Below, one piece after another: positions 1-7,939 of a DNA stretch of 64,000 bases. The translations under genes were made by a program, and so were the position numbers. Position 1 is the stretch's first letter, and every line of letters starts with the position of its first letter. Under the pieces are notes generated by a model. That model worked only from the letters and a program-made list of their open reading frames with translations. It did not search any database and had not been told where the DNA came from. The stretch covers positions 186,001-250,000 of the forward strand of contig CAWHQP010000004.1 in assembly GCA_963831535.1 (NCBI GenBank). Reading direction: 5' to 3'. The DNA comes from Bog-756 sp963831535. GTDB lineage: Bacteria; Actinomycetota; Acidimicrobiia; Acidimicrobiales; RAAP-2.

Positions 1-1570
1 AGCCGAGGAACGGCGCGCCGCCGAACGAGAATATTCCGCCGTCTGCGGCGACCAGCCAATAGCCCCCCGGCACCACGGGGTCGGCAGCCATGCCCACCAC
101 CGGTCGGGTGAGAGGAGTGCCACCCTCAGAACCGCTGAAGACGGCGTCGCCGAAGGCAAACACTCCTCCGTCGGACGCCACCAACCAGTAACCTCCACCA
201 TCCGAGGTAGCGGCCATGCCGACAATGGGTTCGTTGAGATGGGATCCGCCCATGGAGCCGTAGAACACGGCGTCGCCGAAGGCGAAGACTCCTCCATCTG
301 AAGCCACCAGCCAGTAGCCGTTGCCGTCAGGGGTCCGCGCCATGCCCACGATCGGCGCATTGAGCACCATCCCACCGGTAGAGCCATAGAACCCGGCCGT
401 TCCGTGGGTGAACAGGCCACCATCGGATGCCACCAGCCAGTAGCCGTTCGAGGCTGTGCCGTTGGATGGGGGTGTCGACGCCATCCCCACGATGGGCTTG
501 TTGAGTCTGGCTCCTCCTTGCGAGCCGTGGAAGACGGCGTCGCCGAAGGTGAAGATGCCGCCGTCGGACGCCCCGAGCCAGTAGCCGTTGCTGGGTGCGG
601 ACGTGACCTGGGTGCAGGAGGGCAACGGAGCGCAGCCGCTGCCCGGTGAGGAGGTGGTGGGCACCGAACTCTGATACCAGATGGTCACGTTGCCATTGTT
701 GACCCACTGCCCCTGGTAGTAGGGAGTGGAGAGCGACCAGGCCGGATTGGCGTAGTTCGAGCCGCCGCCGCCACCGGCACCCGCACCGCCGCCGCCGCCG
801 CCGTAGTAGCCACCACCCCCGCCGCCGCCGCCATTGCCGTCACCGCTACCGCCGCCCGCCAAGGAGGCGATCGAACGGGTGGGGCCGCCTCCCGCCGCCC
901 CCGCGCCGACGCCGGCTGAACCGGGGGCGGAGTCGGTGGCGCCGGACCCCCCACTGCCTGCGTCAGGGCCGTCAGCTCCGGCCAGACCGTCACCGTTGGA
1001 ACTACCGGGGTTGGGACCCCCGCCGCCGCCGTTGGCCGACGTCCCTGCACCACCGCCGCCGCCGGCAACGGCCAAGGCGCTGCCGTCGGGGGCGAAGACA
1101 TAGGTGCCGCCACCGCCTGATCCAGCCCCCGTTCCACCACTGCCGGATTGACCCCTCCGGCCCACGACGATCTGCACGGACTGGCCGGAGGAGAGCTTCG
1201 GCACTACGTTGACATCGCCACCGGTCCCGCCCGGTTCGGAGCCGCTCTGTCCACCCTGTGCCCCGCTGGCGTCGATGCAGATCGAACCGGCCACGGCGGT
1301 GGAGGGCACGATCCAGGTCTGGGCGACTGTCTGGTAGTGGAACATCACCGACACCACATTCGAGCCGAATGTCGAGGCGTAGGTCGGGCAGTCTTGGACG
1401 GGTGCGATCGAGTGGGCTGCCGCACCGGCGGACGCCGGAAGGGCAAGGGCCGAGACAGGTGCCGCGAGCAATGCCGCCGCACCGACCACCACCACGGTGG
1501 CCCGTCGTGCGATCCGTCGCCTCCCCCCTCGGTCGGTCATGTCACTGTGCCTGCCACGATGTCGAGTCAT
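1..1570 (-). CDS. Secreted glycine-rich protein with YWLVASDGG repeats (3' end beyond window)
   Basis: The C-terminal part lies beyond the left edge; 523 residues are visible. Residues about 24-50 form a signal peptide (basic start, then a V/A/L core ending near ASAGAA). Residues about 75-255 are a glycine-rich domain with long Gly runs, introduced by a segment typical of secreted Gly-rich domains (WIVPSTAVAGSICIDASGAQ). From about residue 326 there are at least five repeats of about 40-45 residues, each with (N/G)GYW-L-(V/G)-A-(S/A)-DGG followed by FxFGxAxFxG and (P)-(I/V)-VGMA. Such repeats occur in secreted actinobacterial proteins and may form a beta-propeller-like module; the function is unknown. 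The start is the ATG at 1570 because AAGGA lies just upstream, whereas the earlier ATG at 1575 meets a stop at once. It lies 102 nt downstream of an ABC exporter operon on the same strand. Gly-rich coding DNA makes the opposite frames look open; those are shadows. Confidence 0.8.
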   Translation of the reverse strand, partial: MTRHRGRHSDMTDRGGRRRIARRATVVVVGAAALLAAPVSALALPASAGAAAHSIAPVQDCPTYASTFGSNVVSVMFHYQTVAQTWIVPSTAVAGSICIDASGAQGGQSGSEPGGTGGDVNVVPKLSSGQSVQIVVGRRGQSGSGGTGAGSGGGGTYVFAPDGSALAVAGGGGGAGTSANGGGGGPNPGSSNGDGLAGADGPDAGSGGSGATDSAPGSAGVGAGAAGGGPTRSIASLAGGGSGDGNGGGGGGGGYYGGGGGGAGAGGGGGSNYANPAWSLSTPYYQGQWVNNGNVTIWYQSSVPTTSSPGSGCAPLPSCTQVTSAPSNGYWLGASDGGIFTFGDAVFHGSQGGARLNKPIVGMASTPPSNGTASNGYWLVASDGGLFTHGTAGFYGSTGGMVLNAPIVGMARTPDGNGYWLVASDGGVFAFGDAVFYGSMGGSHLNEPIVGMAATSDGGGYWLVASDGGVFAFGDAVFSGSEGGTPLTRPVVGMAADPVVPGGYWLVAADGGIFSFGGAPFLG

Positions 1571-1672
1571 CGCTCCATCCTTTCCACTCCGTGTTGACCA
1601 CATTCGCCTGAATGCGGTGTGCTGCGTCCGGCCCGGCTCAGTGCCCGCAAGGGCCTTCCGCTATCCCTGCCA

Positions 1673-2230
1673 CTACTCATCCGATGCACACGTGGCCGAA
1701 CCCGACAGGACCAGGGGACTGGCGTGGGTGCCTGCTTCGGCCGGCAACGTGACGCCGGACATCAGAATCTGGCCCTGGGCGGTGACGGGCACCGTGGCCG
1801 AGCGGTCCGACCATCGTAGGAATCCGTCGGGCCTGTGGACCTCGACGAACAGAGACGCCGGCTGGGGTCCGGTCCCGATCGGGTCGTTCTCGAACTGCAT
1901 GATCAGCGAGAACGTCCCATCCGGACCGGCCGAGGTCTGGAGGGCCAGTGCCACCGATCCGGTGGCGTCACCACACACTGCTGAGCCCGAGACCGTGCCC
2001 GAGCAGGCCCCGGAGACCGTCACTGCCCCCCTGCCCGGCAGGGCCGTGGAGACCAGCGCGCACGGTCCCTCGGGCGCCGACAAGGGCAGGGCCGAGGTAT
2101 CGCGGCCGGGCTGGGAGACCAGGACGGTGACCGCCGGTGTGCCGTCGTGGCCGTTGGCCACGGTGACCACGGTCCCGATGACCAGGGCCAGCCCGGTGAG
2201 GACCACCGCCAGGGGTGCTTTCCAATTCAT
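1673..2230 (-). CDS. Small membrane-anchored or secreted protein at the end of the ABC-2 exporter operon
   Basis: This 185-residue protein has one N-terminal hydrophobic segment (about residues 5-26: KAPLAVVLTGLALVIGTVVT) and an extracytoplasmic-looking remainder rich in T, S, G and V. Three cysteines lie in the middle (PCAL, GACS, AVCGD). I do not recognise a family. The ATG at 2230 overlaps the stop of the preceding permease by 4 nt (ATGA), so the two are probably translationally coupled. That makes it a likely accessory or secreted partner of the exporter. A longer reading in the same frame up to 2572 overlaps the permease and was not accepted. Confidence 0.7.
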   Translation of the reverse strand: MNWKAPLAVVLTGLALVIGTVVTVANGHDGTPAVTVLVSQPGRDTSALPLSAPEGPCALVSTALPGRGAVTVSGACSGTVSGSAVCGDATGSVALALQTSAGPDGTFSLIMQFENDPIGTGPQPASLFVEVHRPDGFLRWSDRSATVPVTAQGQILMSGVTLPAEAGTHASPLVLSGSATCASDE

Positions 2231-3351
2231 CGAGCTGCCCTCCTCAGGGTGTACACACTGGCGGCCAGGGCGGCCACCGCGAAGCCGGTGACGGTGATCA
2301 GGTTCTTCGCCACGTTGGACAGGTCCGGGTAGAAGAGGCTCTGACGTAGGGCGTCGATGGCGTACCGGGTGGGCACGATCCGGCTCACCGTCTGGAGCCA
2401 GTCGGGGAGGAAGGCGATGGTGGTGAACCCTCCCCCGAGGAAGAACAGGTAGCTGGCCAGGATCACCGCGGCCAGGGCCACTGTGGTGGACTTCTTGAGG
2501 GCCACGCCGAGGAGGCTCCCGAGGCTGACCGACAGCAGGGACGTGACCCCGAGCACCCCGATGAGGGCCCACCAGTGACCGTCGGGGGGCTGGATCTGGT
2601 GGGTGGCGATGAGGATCCAGGTCACCGGAATCACCATGAGGAACGTGACCAGCAGGCCTCCGGTCAACCGGGCGGCGATCCGGGCCATCGGCGATACCGG
2701 GGCCAGGGCCAGTACCCGGTCGGTGCGGCGTTCGCGGTCTCGGCTGGCCAGCACCGCCGAGCTGAGCATGCCCACGTTGATGATCAAGAGGATGAGGACC
2801 GGAACCACCTGATAGTGGAGGAAGTCCACATCGGTCTTGCGGAGATCAGTCTCGTCGGGGTTGACCCGGTACGGACTGGGTATGACCGATGTCCCCACGC
2901 TTCGCGACGAGGCCACACCGAGCTCCGGCGCGTCGAACTCGGCCACCGAGCGGGAGATAGACCGGCGGATGTCGTCGGCGAAGTCGTAGTCGATATTGTT
3001 GAGGGTGAGGTCGACCTTTGCTCCGTCGGTGGCCAGTGCCTTCCCGAATCCCTTGGGAATCACGATGATCGAGGTGACCTCCTGTTTCTTCAGCAGGTCC
3101 TGAGCCCCGGCCAGGGTGGTCTGGTACAGCTGGTAGGTGTCGGTGTCCGACCGGATGATGTCGGCCATGGACTGGGCCTGCGGCGAGTGGTCCTGGATGA
3201 CTAGGGCCACGGGCTGACGGGTCACCGCGAAGGTCAGCATGGTGACCAGGATGGCCATGCCCACGGGGGGGATGAGTGCGGTGGCGATGACCCAGGGCGT
3301 CTTCCGCCAGATGGCCATGTCCAGGCGGATCAGGGTCAGGAAGCCCCTCAT
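2227..3351 (-). CDS. ABC-2 type transporter permease (second of a pair)
   Basis: This 374-residue protein is a membrane permease of the ABC-2 exporter class. One membrane helix lies near the N terminus (about 20-43), followed by an extracytoplasmic domain of about 150 residues and then about five C-terminal helices from about residue 205 (VVPVLILLIINVGMLSSAVL onward). It shares an IPKGFG motif (about residues 98-103) with the neighbouring permease, so the two are paralogues that probably form a heterodimer. Its ATG overlaps the previous stop by 4 nt. It is the third gene of an ATPase-permease-permease-small protein operon. The substrate cannot be read from sequence; ABC-2 exporters move drugs, lipids or polysaccharides outward. 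Confidence 0.85.
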   Translation of the reverse strand: MRGFLTLIRLDMAIWRKTPWVIATALIPPVGMAILVTMLTFAVTRQPVALVIQDHSPQAQSMADIIRSDTDTYQLYQTTLAGAQDLLKKQEVTSIIVIPKGFGKALATDGAKVDLTLNNIDYDFADDIRRSISRSVAEFDAPELGVASSRSVGTSVIPSPYRVNPDETDLRKTDVDFLHYQVVPVLILLIINVGMLSSAVLASRDRERRTDRVLALAPVSPMARIAARLTGGLLVTFLMVIPVTWILIATHQIQPPDGHWWALIGVLGVTSLLSVSLGSLLGVALKKSTTVALAAVILASYLFFLGGGFTTIAFLPDWLQTVSRIVPTRYAIDALRQSLFYPDLSNVAKNLITVTGFAVAALAASVYTLRRAAR

Positions 3352-4454
3352 CGCACGGCCTTGCTGCGCTGCAGGATGAGGTAGGCGATGGCCATGGAGA
3401 AGAGGGCCCACAGGGTGAGGATGCCGAGATCGACGGGGATCGATTCCGGTGTCACCCGTAAGCCGTGGACCGTGTTCTGGAGTACCCCGACAGCGGCGTA
3501 GACCGGCGTGGCGTGGCCGAAGAACCAGAGCCAGTGGCCGTCGAAGCGTTCCGGTTCCAACGATCCCGAGTCGATGTACAAGGGCAGGGCGATGCCGAAG
3601 AAGACGATGGCCACGGGCAGCGTGCGGCGCAAGAGGTTGCCGACCACGGCGCCGAGCGCGGTGAAGATCACGCAGCACAGGGCCAGGGCCGCCAGCGTCC
3701 CGACGGCGTCATGGGGATGGACGCCGTAGCCGAAGAACACCAGGAGGGCGGCCACCCACACGGCCAACGTGGACACGATGACGACGGCGATGAGCTTCCC
3801 GATCAGCAGCCCGCTCATGGGGGAGGGAGAGAGTCGCCACTGCACCAGGGTCTTGTTCTCCCACTCACCGGCCATGGCCGTGGCGCCCAGAGCCCCCGCC
3901 ACCACCAGGGCGTCGAGGCCGAGGGCGCTGACCACCAGATAGGGGACGTAGGCCGTGTCATAGCTCAAGAGGTCGTGTTCGACCGGGGCCAGTCGGATGC
4001 CGTTGAAGTGGTGTTGCAGTCCGAAGGTCTGGATGGCGGCGGGAAGAGCCCGTTGGATGTCATCGGTCAGGTCGGTGTCCACATTGTCGATGGTGACGGG
4101 GAGCACCACCGTCCTGCCGGCGGCCACCGATGCCCCGAACCCCTTGGGGATGGTGAGGATGTCGACGACGCTGCCGGCGGCCAGCCGCTGCTTGGCGATG
4201 GCCAGGGTCGTCGGCTCCAGCCGGAACGAGTCGTGGTCCTTCTCCAGGTCCTGGACGAAGGACGCGGTCAGCGGGGAGTGGTCGTTGACCACGAGTGCCG
4301 TCGGGGCCTTCGAGCCGGTGAGGCCGAACAGGCTGACCAGGGCCAGGAAGGTCAGGGCTTCGACCACGGTCAGCACGATGAGCAAAGGGCCCTTCATGAA
4401 CTGCTGGGTCTGCAGCCGCATGCCGGCGCGGCAGGCCGCCCACCAGTCAGACAT
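3348..4454 (-). CDS. ABC-2 type transporter permease (first of a pair)
   Basis: This 368-residue ABC-2 permease has an N-terminal helix (about residues 23-46), an extracytoplasmic domain with IPKGFG at about 102-107, and five or six C-terminal helices (about 170-365). It contains LSPSPMSGLLIGK, the cytoplasmic segment that precedes a helix in many ABC-2 permeases. It overlaps the ATPase gene by 8 nt at its start and the next permease by 4 nt at its end, so translation is likely coupled through the whole operon. It should partner the product of 2227-3351. Confidence 0.87.
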   Translation of the reverse strand: MSDWWAACRAGMRLQTQQFMKGPLLIVLTVVEALTFLALVSLFGLTGSKAPTALVVNDHSPLTASFVQDLEKDHDSFRLEPTTLAIAKQRLAAGSVVDILTIPKGFGASVAAGRTVVLPVTIDNVDTDLTDDIQRALPAAIQTFGLQHHFNGIRLAPVEHDLLSYDTAYVPYLVVSALGLDALVVAGALGATAMAGEWENKTLVQWRLSPSPMSGLLIGKLIAVVIVSTLAVWVAALLVFFGYGVHPHDAVGTLAALALCCVIFTALGAVVGNLLRRTLPVAIVFFGIALPLYIDSGSLEPERFDGHWLWFFGHATPVYAAVGVLQNTVHGLRVTPESIPVDLGILTLWALFSMAIAYLILQRSKAVR

Positions 4455-5406
4455 CGGTCAGTTGGGGTTGGGGCAGGGAGTCGTCGAGGCTCTGGAACAC
4501 CTCGAGCAGGTCAGGGGCACGGACCCGGAACCCCTCGATGTGGTGGACGGCCAAAGCCATCTCCACCACCCGGTTGGGGTCGGCCGAGCCGGTCAGTCGG
4601 ACCGTGAGGCCCGACTCGCCCACCGAGAGGCCCTCCACCTCGGTCTGGCCGTCGAGGGTGGCGAAGGCGGCCTGGGCCACCTCGGGGGTGCAGTCCAACT
4701 CGACGTAGCGTCCGGTCCGGGCCAGGATCTCCCCCGGCTTCCCCTGTTCAATGAGACGCCCGTTCTTCAGGAGCAGGACTCGGTCGCAGAGCGCCAGCGC
4801 CTCGTCGAGGTAGTTGGTGCTGACGACGACGGTCTTGCGCCGGTTCCGCAGCAGGCGGACGTGGGACCAGATGGCATGGCGGGTCTCGATGTCCACCCCG
4901 AGTGTGGGCTCGTCGAAGACCAGCAGGTCGGGGTCGTGGACGAGCGACCGGGCGATGGCCACCCGGCGCTGGTTCCCGCCGGAGAGCTCACCGACGGCGT
5001 CGTCCAGTCGATGGGTGATTCCGAGGAGGTCGGCCACCTCCTTGACCCCCTTGCGGGGGTTGCTCACGCCGTAGAGATCGGCGGCGAAGCGCAGGTTCTG
5101 GCGCACGGTGAGTTCCCCGTAGAGAGCGGTGTCCTGGGTGACGACGCCCATGCGCTTGCGCAGCGCTTTGGGCAGTGGCACATGTTCGTTCTGGCCGAAC
5201 CAGGTGACGAAGCCCTCATCAGGGGTCTGCAGGCCGCACAGGGTTCCGAGCAGGGTGCTCTTGCCGGCACCGTTCGGTCCCAGCAGGCCGAGCACGCTGC
5301 CCTCCTCGGCTACGAAGGAGACCGAATCGAGCGCCACCCGCTTTCCGTAGCGCCGAGTCACCGAGTTGAACTCGACTGCCCACCCGCCGGCTTCTGGTAC
5401 TCGCAT
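4447..5406 (-). CDS. ABC transporter ATP-binding protein of an ABC-2 exporter
   Basis: This 319-residue ATPase energises the two permeases downstream. Walker A is GPNGAGKS (residues 43-50), the Q-loop glutamine is Q91, the signature is LSGGNQ (141-146) and Walker B is LLVFDEPT (161-168). The usual switch histidine after Walker B is replaced by asparagine (STNY, N198), where this class normally has STH. The C-terminal 90 residues form the regulatory extension common in ABC-2 ATPases. I chose the ATG at 5406 because GGGG lies 7 nt upstream; an in-frame ATG at 5421 adds five residues but has no ribosome site. It follows the anti-sigma gene by 117 nt on the same strand, so the exporter may belong to that regulon. 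Confidence 0.9.
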   Translation of the reverse strand: MRVPEAGGWAVEFNSVTRRYGKRVALDSVSFVAEEGSVLGLLGPNGAGKSTLLGTLCGLQTPDEGFVTWFGQNEHVPLPKALRKRMGVVTQDTALYGELTVRQNLRFAADLYGVSNPRKGVKEVADLLGITHRLDDAVGELSGGNQRRVAIARSLVHDPDLLVFDEPTLGVDIETRHAIWSHVRLLRNRRKTVVVSTNYLDEALALCDRVLLLKNGRLIEQGKPGEILARTGRYVELDCTPEVAQAAFATLDGQTEVEGLSVGESGLTVRLTGSADPNRVVEMALAVHHIEGFRVRAPDLLEVFQSLDDSLPQPQLTDV

Positions 5407-5497
5407 TGTTCTGCCCCACATCTTTCGTGCTCGTACTACGGCCGCCGCGTCGTAGCTGTTGGTCGCGTTCGCCGTTTTCCGGCGTCATGCTCGTTGC

Positions 5498-5513
5498 TGC
5501 CGCCGTGGCGGCA
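5498..5513. terminator. GC hairpin between anti-sigma gene and ABC operon
   Basis: TGCCGCC-GT-GGCGGCA is a near-perfect inverted repeat just after the anti-sigma stop. A second small hairpin (CGCCG...CGGCG) lies at 5470-5484. Neither has a U-run, so this is at most a weak or attenuating terminator. Confidence 0.3.
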
Positions 5514-5523
5514 TCGCCAGTCC

Positions 5524-6327
5524 CTAGCCGACAGCCCTCTGGTCGTCCCCGAACTGCTCGTCCCCGAAGACATCGGGTCGGTAACCGTCGGTGATCATCT
5601 CGATCCGATGTTGACGATCCTCGGAGATGGCCATGGAGCCGTCGAAGGCAGCTCCGCTCCACGGATCGGCATCCGATCGCCGGGCCAACTTCGTCAACAT
5701 GACCCGCGAACGGTTGGCCAGAGAGGCTCGGGAGGCAGGAGGCAGGCCAGTCTCGGGCGTCTGCGACGCCACGAACGTGACCAGCAACCAGCCCGCCAAG
5801 GTGATCAGGTGGGGCGCCTCGTCCCACGCGGTCGTCCTGTGGGCCATGAGGTCGATCACGGCCGAACCGATCAGCAGGAGTGCGGCGGTGCCGACAATGG
5901 CGCGCATCCCGGCCGCCCTCTTGGGCCGGACGGCGGCGACGAAGTACCCGATACCCAACGCCATCTCCAATGCCCCCAGATCGCGGAAGCCGTCGATGTC
6001 GCCCGAGATCATCAGGTGCAGATTGACCACGACCTGCCCGATGGCCACCACCACGAGAGCCCACCGCGCGGTGGAGACGGCGGGACGCCGTCGGACCTTG
6101 TGCACCTCACGGAGGCGGGCCAACAGCGCCTCGGGGGCCATGCGCGGGACTTCGGCGCCCTGCAGGCGGAACTGCCGGGTCACTTCGTGCGCATCCGTAC
6201 GCCAACGGGAGCAGGATGCGCATCCCGCCAAGTGGCTCTCGACCTCGGCAGAGGGCAACACGGGATTCTCGCCGTCCAGTGCAGCGGAGATCGACGAGCG
6301 GACTAGTTCTTCACAACTTTCGTTCAC
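5524..6327 (-). CDS. Zinc-binding (ZAS-type) membrane anti-sigma factor
   Basis: This 267-residue protein has the anti-sigma zinc motif H32-x3-C36-x2-C39 in an N-terminal cytoplasmic domain. About four hydrophobic segments follow (about 87-107, 115-133, 142-162 and 173-186), then a polar C-terminal tail of about 75 residues. ZAS proteins hold their cognate ECF sigma factor inactive until a signal is sensed. It is divergent from, and adjacent to, the ECF sigma gene at 6554-7111, the typical pairing. The start is GTG at 6327 with no clear ribosome site. Multiple membrane helices suggest it senses a membrane or envelope condition; the signal is unknown. Confidence 0.85.
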   Translation of the reverse strand: MNESCEELVRSSISAALDGENPVLPSAEVESHLAGCASCSRWRTDAHEVTRQFRLQGAEVPRMAPEALLARLREVHKVRRRPAVSTARWALVVVAIGQVVVNLHLMISGDIDGFRDLGALEMALGIGYFVAAVRPKRAAGMRAIVGTAALLLIGSAVIDLMAHRTTAWDEAPHLITLAGWLLVTFVASQTPETGLPPASRASLANRSRVMLTKLARRSDADPWSGAAFDGSMAISEDRQHRIEMITDGYRPDVFGDEQFGDDQRAVG

Positions 6328-6517
6328 GGTAGTGGTAGTCCATTCGGCGGCCCCGTTCCTTCCCCGGAATCACAACATTTGTGGGCTCGCCCAAGACGCC
6401 AGGGTGCGGGGCTCCTCTCGCCGGACCATGTGAACGTCCGCGTGGCCATGGCTCATCACCGAGGGTGTGGACCTGGTTACACGCTGTGACCGCTGCCATC
6501 ACTCGGAGCAATCCGTA

Positions 6518-6547
6518 TTGCCACTCGGTGAACGTCACCTGTACGTT
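6518..6547 (+). promoter_or_regulatory. Sigma-70-type promoter of the ECF sigma gene, with inverted repeat
   Basis: TTGCCA (6518-6523), an 18-nt spacer and TACGTT (6542-6547) end 6 nt before the GTG at 6554, which predicts a leaderless transcript. An inverted repeat AACGT-N7-ACGTT (6531-6547) overlaps the spacer and -10 box and could be an operator. Confidence 0.55.
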
Positions 6548-6553
6548 ACCTCC

Positions 6554-7111
6554 GTGGAATCCTGGACCGACCTGGCATTACGGGCCCGCAATGGGGACAG
6601 TCGAGACTTCGAGGCCTTCGTCAACGAGACGTACGGGCCCACCCGTCGCCTGTGCGCATCGTTTGTCGATGAGGCCAGCGCAGACGACCTGGTCCAGGAG
6701 ACATTTCTGCGCGTGGCCAAGAGCATTCGCCGCTTTCGGGGGGAATCCTCAGGCCGAACGTGGCTGTTCTCGATCACCTATCGCGTCTGCGCTACGGAGC
6801 TGCGCAACCGAGTCCGTCGCCGGGGTCAGTCCGCTTCCTTCGGTGACATCGAGATGAACAACACGCGAACAGCCGAGGATCTGGCGGAGAGCGTTGCCGT
6901 CACCGACCTCCTTGCCTATCTCACGCCTGAGCGCCGTTCGTCATTCGTGCTCACACAGCTCTACGGAATCAGTTATGAGGAGGCGGCAACCATCTGCCAG
7001 TGCGCGGAGGGGACCGTGGCCTCGCGGGTGGCCAGGGCGCGACGTGATCTCATTGCTCTCTTCCACGCTGACGCTGAGCCTCGGGATGCCGTCACCGACT
7101 GGGTCGAGTAG
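6554..7111 (+). CDS. ECF-family RNA polymerase sigma factor
   Basis: This 185-residue sigma factor has region 2 at about residues 20-88 (FEAFVNETYGPTRRLCASFV, then DDLVQETFLRVAKSI) and region 4 at about 125-178 (LTPERRSSFVLTQLYGISYE, then EGTVASRVARARRDLIALF). Regions 1.1 and 3 are absent, as expected for the ECF group. I place the start at GTG 6554 because a -10 box ends 6 nt before it and the protein then begins with MESWTDLALRARNGD, close to the usual family N terminus. A longer frame from 6467 has a Cys/His-rich head with no support. Its partner is the divergent anti-sigma factor. Members of this type usually control envelope stress or secretion genes and their own promoter. Confidence 0.9.
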   Translation: MESWTDLALRARNGDSRDFEAFVNETYGPTRRLCASFVDEASADDLVQETFLRVAKSIRRFRGESSGRTWLFSITYRVCATELRNRVRRRGQSASFGDIEMNNTRTAEDLAESVAVTDLLAYLTPERRSSFVLTQLYGISYEEAATICQCAEGTVASRVARARRDLIALFHADAEPRDAVTDWVE

Positions 7112-7211
7112 CTCGGAGCCAGCGAACCCCGAGTAGGCCGGTCCGCAACGGTGCTCCGTGGCCCCAGATGCCGCAGGCCGTGACTCGATCTGATGGGCTG
7201 CCTCGTGCTCG

Positions 7212-7619
7212 TCATGAACCACGGTGGAACTGGCCGGACCACTGCGGCGTGTTCACGCCGTTGTCTGACCCATCGGGTTCGACGGTCCCCGTGTAGGTGC
7301 CAAGTTGTGCACCTGTGCGCGAATAGGCAACGCAGGTCCACCGGGCCGAGACGAACCACTCCGCCGGCGGAGTGCAGGTTACCTTGGCGACCCCGATGCT
7401 CCCGAAGCCGAGGCCCTTGGGCCGACCGCTGATGATCTGAGACTTCACGGTGGAAGTCAGCGACGCAAGGGTCGTGCCGCTTACCCCCGGGATGCCGCCA
7501 CTGGCGCCGGGCGTGGTCGTCTCCGTGGACGCTGCTGAGCTGCCGCACGCCGCGACAGCCGAGCCGGCCAGCAACACCGAGATGATCCCCATGCCCAATT
7601 TCCCGTTTGACCGCAACAT
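7212..7619 (-). CDS. Putative lipoprotein with a conserved Cys pair
   Basis: This 135-residue protein starts with a lipoprotein signal: KLGMGIISVLLAGSAVAAC, with the lipobox VAAC at about residues 19-22. A Ser/Thr/Gly-rich linker follows, then a C-terminal domain with two cysteines (VTC-TPPAEWF and RWTC-VAYSRTG). That layout resembles small actinobacterial lipoproteins of the DUF4333 kind, but this is only a resemblance. The ATG at 7619 is preceded by AAGGTG at a 6-nt distance; a longer in-frame reading to 7769 lacks a ribosome site and would bury the signal peptide. It converges on the ECF sigma gene and may be part of the same stress circuit. Confidence 0.7.
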   Translation of the reverse strand: MLRSNGKLGMGIISVLLAGSAVAACGSSAASTETTTPGASGGIPGVSGTTLASLTSTVKSQIISGRPKGLGFGSIGVAKVTCTPPAEWFVSARWTCVAYSRTGAQLGTYTGTVEPDGSDNGVNTPQWSGQFHRGS

Positions 7620-7939
7620 TCGCCGCACCTTCGTGACGTCAGTGGCCCCTCGGTATTGGTCACCAGACGGTGCCGAATCCTTCCCGTGACTTCTCGGAAA
7701 TCGACGGTCCGTGCCGGTGCGTCCGGAACATGCGAGCGCCTCCGCCACGCCTCGTGACGATCTCGCCACGGAGGCCAGTCGCCTGAGCTACCGGAGGTCG
7801 TGTATCCGGAACGCGACGGCCATCTGCGATCAGGGTAAGAGCGGTCCGACCGGTGTCTGGTGACGTCGGGGTCGGACACTTGCGATCCGGTCCCTGGATG
7901 CCGTGAGGGCATCGCCCCGGCCCGTGGCAGGATTTCACG
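7620..7939. other. 320-nt gene-free stretch between divergent lipoprotein and methyltransferase genes
   Basis: No convincing protein or RNA gene is visible. It should hold the leftward promoter of the lipoprotein gene and the rightward promoter of the methyltransferase gene. Confidence 0.5.
7928..7933 (+). promoter_or_regulatory. -10 box of methyltransferase gene (leaderless)
   Basis: CAGGAT ends 6 nt before the ATG at 7940 and no Shine-Dalgarno is present. Confidence 0.4.

Noticed and set aside
327..1140. Minus-strand open frames inside the Gly-rich gene
   Set aside because: They are alternative frames of the repeat and glycine-rich DNA; the repeat protein's own frame carries the conserved motifs.
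3997..6306. 769-residue open frame on the + strand, and the 380-residue frame at 3465-4607
   Set aside because: They run antisense to the ABC permeases, ATPase and anti-sigma genes, whose motifs are clear. High GC leaves these frames open and they show no recognised domain.
7770..7800. tRNA-like GGTAGCTCAGG stretch on the minus strand
   Set aside because: No acceptor stem, anticodon arm or T arm could be built around it.
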